Source: Bog-257 sp963805985
GTDB taxonomy: Bacteria; Acidobacteriota; Terriglobia; Terriglobales; Acidobacteriaceae
Direction of reading: 5' to 3'
DNA length: 64,000 bases
NCBI GenBank assembly: GCA_963805985.1
Contig: CAWDWG010000013.1
Coordinates: 1 to 64,000, forward strand
Made by a program: the position numbers and the translations under genes. The notes beneath the pieces are model-generated. The model was given only the letters and a program-made list of their open reading frames with translations. It ran no database searches and was not told the origin of the DNA. Below are positions 58,908 through 64,000 of this stretch, piece by piece (positions within the stretch are counted from its first letter, which is position 1; each line of letters begins with the position of its first letter).

Positions 58908-60254
58908 TTAGTCGATCGGTGGCCTTCGCTTATGCCACTCTGTCACTACCTCATACGCATGCGCCAGTCGCAAGCAGATCGAATCCCCTCCCGGCCGGCT
59001 TGAAATCTGCATCCCCACCGGCAGGCCGTCGCGGGTAAATCCGCATGGAACCGACAGGCTCGGCCAATAGAGCGCGCTGAACGGCAGCGTATTCCGCATG
59101 AGATGTTGCACTTCGAACGGCCGCACCTCCGCAATGGGCAAAGCCTCCAGATCAAGAATCCTAGGCGCCGGCGATGGAGTAGTCGGAGTGATCACGACAT
59201 CCACGTGTTCGAAAATCTTTTCCGCCTGGGCGCGGTGCGCCTCCAGCCGATGCCGCTCGCGAATGTAGTCCGTAGCGCTGATGCCCGCGCATTTTTGCAG
59301 ACGAAACAGTGTCCGCGGATCGTACAGCTCCGGATGTTCGCGGATCATCGCCTCGTGGTATTCATAAATTTCTGCGTTGAAGATGGTACGGAACCCATCG
59401 ACCGGCACTTCTACTTCGTGAACTTCAGACACTAACTTCTTAACAACATCCAACGCCGCCTCCATGCACGACGCAACATCGGCATTCAGATCGTCGAAGA
59501 AGCTCTTGCGCGCGACTCCAACCCTGAGCTTCGACACATCCTCTTCCAGCACTGACGCGTAGGTCGATTGGCCCACCAGAGCGTCCAACAACACCGCCGC
59601 GTCACGCACGGTCCTCGTCATCGGCCCGACAGTGTCAAATGATGTCGAGAGCGGCACCACTCCCTTCGTGCTCACCAGCCCTGCGCTCGGACGGTGTCCA
59701 ACAATTCCGCACAGCGCCGGAGGACACCTGATCGATCCTGATGTATCGCTTCCCAGGGCCGCCAGACACAGTCCGGCCGCAACCGCAGCTGCTGATCCTG
59801 ACGACGACCCTCCAATAATGCGCTCCCGATTCCACGGATTTCGCACCGGCCCAAAGGCACTGACCACGCCGCTCATGCCGAAGGCGAACTCGTGCATGTT
59901 CAGTTTGCCAATCATGACCGCGCCGGATTCCTTCAGGCGTCGTACTACCTCCGCATCGTCGGCCGGCACGCGGCCGCGATACTGATTGCTCGCGGCCGTG
60001 GTCCGCACCCCTGCGGTGTCGATCAGATCTTTTAACCCAATCGGCACTCCATGCAGCGCTCCGCGATAATCGCCGCTGCTGATTTCGGATTCAGCCTGGC
60101 GAGCCGCTTCCAGCGCCTGCTCCGCGGTAACCGTGATAAACGCGTTGAGATCGGGATTGAGTCGTTCGATGCGCGCAAGACAGTTGCGCGTCAGCTCGAC
60201 AGGAGATAGCCGCCGCGCGCGAATCTGCTCGGCTGCTTCGACAAGAGTAAACAT
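58908..60254 (-). CDS. Amidase-signature enzyme
   Basis: A 448-residue Ser-Ser-Lys hydrolase. 'MIGKLNMHEFAFG' holds the catalytic Lys, 'IIGGSSSGSAAAVAAGLCLA' the first Ser and the signature, and 'LGSDTSGSIRCPPALCG' the nucleophile loop. The order and length fit GatA and related amidases; no gatB/gatC is nearby, so a general amidase is as likely as the tRNA amidotransferase subunit. ATG at 60254 ('MFTLVEAAEQIRARRLSP'). The Fur-type gene lies 14 bp upstream. Confidence 0.88.
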   Translation of the reverse strand: MFTLVEAAEQIRARRLSPVELTRNCLARIERLNPDLNAFITVTAEQALEAARQAESEISSGDYRGALHGVPIGLKDLIDTAGVRTTAASNQYRGRVPADDAEVVRRLKESGAVMIGKLNMHEFAFGMSGVVSAFGPVRNPWNRERIIGGSSSGSAAAVAAGLCLAALGSDTSGSIRCPPALCGIVGHRPSAGLVSTKGVVPLSTSFDTVGPMTRTVRDAAVLLDALVGQSTYASVLEEDVSKLRVGVARKSFFDDLNADVASCMEAALDVVKKLVSEVHEVEVPVDGFRTIFNAEIYEYHEAMIREHPELYDPRTLFRLQKCAGISATDYIRERHRLEAHRAQAEKIFEHVDVVITPTTPSPAPRILDLEALPIAEVRPFEVQHLMRNTLPFSALYWPSLSVPCGFTRDGLPVGMQISSRPGGDSICLRLAHAYEVVTEWHKRRPPID

Positions 60255-60268
60255 CGGGAGCGAATATA

Positions 60269-60766
60269 CTACGCCCGCTTCTGCTTCTTCTGGCACTTCG
60301 CGCATACGCCGTAGATCTGGAAGCTGTGCCGAGTAGGCAGGTATTTGTTCTTGCGGCCGATTTCCTGCTCAATGCGCTCGATGTCGGGCGAGAAGAACTC
60401 CACTGAGCTGCCGCATTCGGTGCATACCATGTGATGGTGATTGCGCCGCTGGTATTGATGCTCGTAGCGCGCAATGCCGTCATTGAAAGCCACCTCGCTT
60501 GCCAGTCCGCAATCGGCCAACAGCTTCAACGTGCGATAGACCGTGGTGAATCCGATCGAGTCGTCCTGCTTCTTCACCAGCCGGTAGAGTTCATCGGTAG
60601 AGAGATGGTCGCGGGTATCGAGAAAAGTGCGCAGGATGGTATCGCGCTGCCCGGTGCGCTTGAGTCCCACGCGCTTCAGGTGGCTGTGAAACACACCTTC
60701 CGCCTCACGCAGCATCTCGCGCGAGATCGTCGGCTGGTCGTCGATGCGTTTCTGGAGCATAAGCAA
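60269..60766 (-). CDS. Fur-family metal- or peroxide-responsive regulator
   Basis: A 165-residue Fur-like protein. The winged-helix part has 'GLKRTGQRDTILRTFLDTRD' and 'DDSIGFTTVYRTLKLLADCG'; the dimer domain has the metal-site 'HQYQRRNHHHMVCTECGS' and the second Cys pair 'GVCAKCQKK', a structural zinc site. It could be Fur or PerR: sequence alone does not decide. It is on the same strand as the amidase, 14 bp away. Confidence 0.88.
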   Translation of the reverse strand: MLMLQKRIDDQPTISREMLREAEGVFHSHLKRVGLKRTGQRDTILRTFLDTRDHLSTDELYRLVKKQDDSIGFTTVYRTLKLLADCGLASEVAFNDGIARYEHQYQRRNHHHMVCTECGSSVEFFSPDIERIEQEIGRKNKYLPTRHSFQIYGVCAKCQKKQKRA

Positions 60767-60954
60767 CTGCTCCCCAAATCTGAGTTACTGTTGCACTCTG
60801 GTTGCTATCAGCATAACACCGGCTGAGCGCGAATCCAGAGGCTCCGAGAACCGCATTTCATCGCGGAAAGCACGGAGTGCACGGAAAATGATCTTGTTCT
60901 CTTTACCGCTCCCTGCCTTCGGTTTCCGTGGTGAAAGACTCCTCTTTTCCCTGT

Positions 60955-61980
60955 CTACCTTGCATTCACCAAGCGTATCGTCTCCAGCACCACGTCCCCG
61001 GTAATCGCCATGGATTGCGCGCTCAGCTTGTCGACGGTGTCATCCGGCGTATGCCAGAAGACATTGTTGTAGCCATAGGTAAAGTCGATCAGGTCGACCG
61101 AAGGAATACCAGCCTTGACGAATGGCTTGTGGTCGTCCTCCATGGCAGTCTGCGCGTCATAAAAATGCGACTGGTAACCGAGATTGCTTGCGGCCTGATA
61201 GACCAGATCTCTGAGCCACGGCGTAGAGTTGGTATCCTTCAAGATATCGAGATCGGCATCGCCGATCATATCGACCAGAATGAGCGCCTTGACCTTCTTC
61301 GCCGTGCCATCGGCCTGCCACTTCTGCGCGAGCTGTCGCGCGCCGTACACGCTGTCGGTATCGGTCCATCGTACGAAGGCCTCTTCGCCATCGGTCCACA
61401 CCAGCCAGATGCTGTAGCCCTCCAACTGCTTGCCGCGAAGCTCATCCGCCAGTTCGAGCAGCAAAGCCGTCGACGATCCGCCATCGTTCGCGCCAACAAA
61501 CGACTTTCCTAGCGGATAAGCCGTATCGTAGTGACCGCCGACAACGATGATGCCGTCCTTCGTACCGGGAAATTTCGCGATGATGTTGTTGATCGGAAAT
61601 TTTCCGACAGGCGTCTGGGCAGTGAATTTGTCCTGCTCGACATCCACTCCGTTTAGCTTGGCGAGGATGTACTGCTCCAGCTTCGTATGTGCCGCGCTTC
61701 CCGGCGGGCGCGCGCCCATGGCGACAACTTCCTTCACGTACTGCATGGCGCGCTTGCCGTTGAATTGCGGCTTCGCCGTCGTGCTGCCGGCAGGCGCCGA
61801 TGCCGATACCGGTTGCGGCGTTAGGGCATTATTGCTCGGAGGCGCAGGATTGCCGACGGCCGAAGCCTCTGCGGAGGGCTGCTGCTGCTTGCTGCAACCG
61901 ACGCCGCAAGCAGCGACAATCAGGAGCACGCAGACGTAACGGGATGCGAAGCGCGGGTGGAACATCATCTTGTACGACAT
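60955..61980 (-). CDS. M28 zinc peptidase or glutaminyl-cyclase-like lipoprotein
   Basis: A 341-residue protein with a lipoprotein signal ('VCVLLIVAACGVGC', lipid Cys at 25 or 29) and an M28-type domain: 'VVGGHYDTAYP', 'GANDGGSSTALLLELA', 'WTDGEEAFVRW', 'VDMIGDADLD' and 'FWHTPDDTVDKL' provide the metal and catalytic residues. The 'DGEEAF.RW...DSVYGARQLA' stretch is also characteristic of glutaminyl-peptide cyclotransferases, so it may form pyroglutamate rather than act as an aminopeptidase. A Pro/Ala/Ser linker follows the lipid site. Confidence 0.85.
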   Translation of the reverse strand: MSYKMMFHPRFASRYVCVLLIVAACGVGCSKQQQPSAEASAVGNPAPPSNNALTPQPVSASAPAGSTTAKPQFNGKRAMQYVKEVVAMGARPPGSAAHTKLEQYILAKLNGVDVEQDKFTAQTPVGKFPINNIIAKFPGTKDGIIVVGGHYDTAYPLGKSFVGANDGGSSTALLLELADELRGKQLEGYSIWLVWTDGEEAFVRWTDTDSVYGARQLAQKWQADGTAKKVKALILVDMIGDADLDILKDTNSTPWLRDLVYQAASNLGYQSHFYDAQTAMEDDHKPFVKAGIPSVDLIDFTYGYNNVFWHTPDDTVDKLSAQSMAITGDVVLETIRLVNAR

Positions 61981-62198
61981 TGTAAATGCAGTTGCAGACC
62001 ACCACTGCCGGGCCAGTGCTTGGCGTTTTCATCGCTTAATTGCGCTTGCGCCCGGCCACTTTGCATTTAGAATGTGTCAATCGGTCTACAGTCTATGACC
62101 AGTCAGAGTCGCAGCCAGCTTCCTACTGCGGCTCGCCCGGGCCCGTCTTAGCGCCACCGTCTCGCGCTGTACTACATCGTCAAAGGAGAATCATCACC

Positions 62199-63251
62199 AT
62201 GAAGGCCTTCGTGTGTATCGCCCTGGTTTGTTGTTGCTGCGTGGCCCTGCAGGCCGCGCAAGTCACGCTGAAGAACGGTGATCGCCTGACCGGCACGATC
62301 GTCAGCCTCTCCGACAAGAAGCTGGTGGTTCATACGGACTACGCCGGCGATGTCACGATTGACTGGGCTTCGGTGACGCAGTTCACCTCCGATCAGCCGA
62401 TGGTGGTGACCAAGACTGACAAGCAGGTTGTCACCGGCACGGTCAATGCGCAGGATGCATCCGTGGCCGTCGCCACCACCTCCGGCACACAGACCATCCC
62501 GCAAACCGACGTCGCTGTCATCCGCTCCCAGGCCGACCAGGCTGCGTATGAGCATTCGCTTCACCCCGGGTTCCTGGAGGACTGGATGGGAGGCGGTAGC
62601 TTCGGCTTCGCGCTGGCGCGCGGCAACTCCGATACGACCAACCTCGCTTTGGGCTTCAACGCCGATCGCAAGACCACGACCGACGAGTGGAACATCGTTG
62701 CGGCCTCGTTGTACAGCACCAGCACGGCCAGCAACGTTACCGCCACCACCGCCAACACATTCGGAGGCTCGCTTACTTACAGCCACAACATCACCCCGCG
62801 CCTCTATGGCTTCGGCATGTTTTCCGGACTGTACGACGACCTGCAGGGTCTGAACGAACGCCTCAGCCCCGACGGCGGCCTGGGCTATCACGTGATTGCC
62901 AGTAAGACGACGACCCTCGATCTCCAGGGCGGTTTCGGCTACACCTATGAGAACTACGTCGGCGGCGTAACCAATAATTACGTCAACGCCAACATCGGTG
63001 AGATTTTGACGCACGCCTTCAACGCCAACACCACCCTGTCGCAAAGTCTGTATTTCTATCCTTACCTGAATGACCCGGGAAACTATCGCGGCGTGGGCAG
63101 CTTTGGCTTGGCCAGCAAGTTCTACAAAGCGCTTACCTGGAACCTGACCTTCGGCGATATCTACAACAGCAAACCGCTCACCGGCAAGAAGGACAATGAT
63201 CTGGTCCTGACCACCGGCCTGGGCATCACCTTCGGCGCCAAGCCGAAATAA
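62199..63251 (+). CDS. DUF481-type outer membrane protein
   Basis: A 350-residue exported protein. The signal 'MKAFVCIALVCCCCVALQAA' is followed by a small beta domain ('VTLKNGDRLTGTIVSLSDKK') and a DUF481-like region of alternating strands ('GSFGFALARGNSDTTNLALG', 'GFGYTYENYVGG', ending 'LTTGLGITFGAKPK'), as in outer membrane barrels. The last residues lack the usual terminal Phe. ATG at 62199 after AAAGGAGAA. Function unknown. Confidence 0.85.
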   Translation: MKAFVCIALVCCCCVALQAAQVTLKNGDRLTGTIVSLSDKKLVVHTDYAGDVTIDWASVTQFTSDQPMVVTKTDKQVVTGTVNAQDASVAVATTSGTQTIPQTDVAVIRSQADQAAYEHSLHPGFLEDWMGGGSFGFALARGNSDTTNLALGFNADRKTTTDEWNIVAASLYSTSTASNVTATTANTFGGSLTYSHNITPRLYGFGMFSGLYDDLQGLNERLSPDGGLGYHVIASKTTTLDLQGGFGYTYENYVGGVTNNYVNANIGEILTHAFNANTTLSQSLYFYPYLNDPGNYRGVGSFGLASKFYKALTWNLTFGDIYNSKPLTGKKDNDLVLTTGLGITFGAKPK

Positions 63252-63317
63252 GCCTTCAGCAATGCGGGCGGCGCGTAGCCGCCCGCGGACCTCCCTGAAT
63301 CTGCTATTCTGCCCGCC

Positions 63318-64000
63318 GTGCCCAAGCCATCGCCATCTAAAGCGCGTCCGTCGATCAGCATTGTCGGGCCGGGAAACCTCGGTACTGCTCTGGCGTTGAC
63401 TTTGTCTCGCGCAGGCTACGACGTGAAACTCCTCGCGGCGCGGCACAAGGGGGCTCACGTCAGATCGCTGGCGCGCAAGATAGAGGCGAAGCTGTTTAAG
63501 CCTGGGATGCAGCCGCTGACGACAGGTATTGTCTGGATAACGGTCCCGGACGACGCAATCGCTGGAGTGGCTCAGGTTCTGGTGCGCTCCCAGGAGTGGA
63601 AAGGCAGGACCGTCTTTCATTCCAGTGGCGCGCTCACCAGCGATGAATTGTCGCCTCTGCGAGCGAAGGGCGCACGCGTCGCCTCGGTTCATCCCATGAT
63701 GACGTTCGTGCGCGGCGCAGTGCCGGAAATGGCTGGCATCTCCTTCGCGGTCGAGGGCGACCCGGCGGCTGTGCGAATCGCAAGATCGATCGTCACGGAT
63801 CTGGGCGGTAGATCATTCGCCATCAAGAAGCAAAACAAGGTGCTCTATCACGTCTTCGGCAGCTTCGCCTCGCCGATGGTGATTGCGCTAATGGCGTCGC
63901 TGGAAGAGGTGGCGCGCGCTGCCGGCATTCGCCAATCGGAAATTAAGTCGGTGATGGAGCCGCTGCTGTCGCAGACGGTGAGCAATTATTTGAAGCAGAA
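63318..64000 (+). CDS. Rossmann-fold oxidoreductase-like protein (DUF2520-type), partial
   Basis: The first 227 codons of a gene running off the window. After a short basic leader 'PSISIVGPGNLGTALALTLS' is a Rossmann dinucleotide-binding loop, followed by 'GIVWITVPDDAIAGVAQVLV', 'TVFHSSGALTSDEL' and 'ASVHPMMTFV', the order seen in proteins annotated as DUF2520 with a pyrroline-5-carboxylate-reductase-like N-terminal part. Substrate unknown. GTG start at 63318 is the best option but has no strong ribosome-binding site. Confidence 0.75.
   Translation, partial: MPKPSPSKARPSISIVGPGNLGTALALTLSRAGYDVKLLAARHKGAHVRSLARKIEAKLFKPGMQPLTTGIVWITVPDDAIAGVAQVLVRSQEWKGRTVFHSSGALTSDELSPLRAKGARVASVHPMMTFVRGAVPEMAGISFAVEGDPAAVRIARSIVTDLGGRSFAIKKQNKVLYHVFGSFASPMVIALMASLEEVARAAGIRQSEIKSVMEPLLSQTVSNYLKQ

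Noticed and set aside
62172..63692. Long minus-strand frame (506 codons) opposite the DUF481 gene
   Set aside because: It mirrors the third-position GC bias of the real gene on the plus strand and has no family motifs.

Overview
The window looks like the chromosome of an acidobacterium, probably from the Terriglobia/'Koribacter'-like part of the phylum. This is inferred, not searched. The signs are GC-rich coding DNA, several Ser/Thr kinases and peptidases carrying TPR repeats, a decayed macrolide-export-type permease fragment and a decayed 'NLYGT'-repeat fragment, an ABC permease fused to an M1-like peptidase, and palindromic repeats built around GGGATCTGC.

Region by region: (1) 1-7.1 kb is an accessory island. 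An IS21-family element has inserted into the last gene of a leftward operon that encodes a putative annealing protein, a small DUF669-like protein and a Cas4/AddB-like Fe-S nuclease. A ribbon-helix-helix regulator and conserved hypothetical genes follow. (2) 7.1-13.6 kb is decaying accessory DNA: a DUF4143 ATPase, an AbrB/PIN toxin-antitoxin pair, a remnant of a nucleotidyltransferase pair and a secreted protein. Four of these genes carry single-base frameshifts. (3) 13.7-24.8 kb holds a lectin-like secreted protein, a kinase-TPR protein split in two by a frameshift, a two-domain retropepsin-like protein and a second, intact kinase-TPR protein. (4) 24.9-32.4 kb holds a transketolase-like enzyme and a formate dehydrogenase. 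The catalytic subunit has an in-frame TGA at the selenocysteine position, followed by a bSECIS-like hairpin. The part of this subunit that normally forms its N-terminus is fused to the C-terminus of the NuoE-NuoF-like diaphorase encoded by the next gene.

(5) 32.4-38.7 kb is a leftward six-gene cluster: lspA, lgt, a 909-residue protein ending in two cysteine-less thioredoxin-like domains, and three tandem paralogues with a hydrophobic N-terminus ending in a lipobox-like Gly-Cys. This is the best candidate for an undescribed system. (6) 38.9-48.8 kb holds partner-switching regulators, an ABC ATPase with a permease-peptidase fusion, an arsRMC-acr3 arsenic operon behind a perfect inverted repeat, and tatA/tatB-like genes. 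(7) 48.9-64 kb is mostly housekeeping: DinB-like and ferritin-like proteins, a cyclophilin, an M19 dipeptidase, sdhCAB, murB (sharing with sdhC an intergenic region that contains a perfect TGTGA-N6-TCACA site), an amidase, a Fur-family regulator, an M28 peptidase, a DUF481 outer-membrane-like protein and the start of a Rossmann-fold dehydrogenase-like gene.

All family names come from reading motifs by eye; no database search was run.
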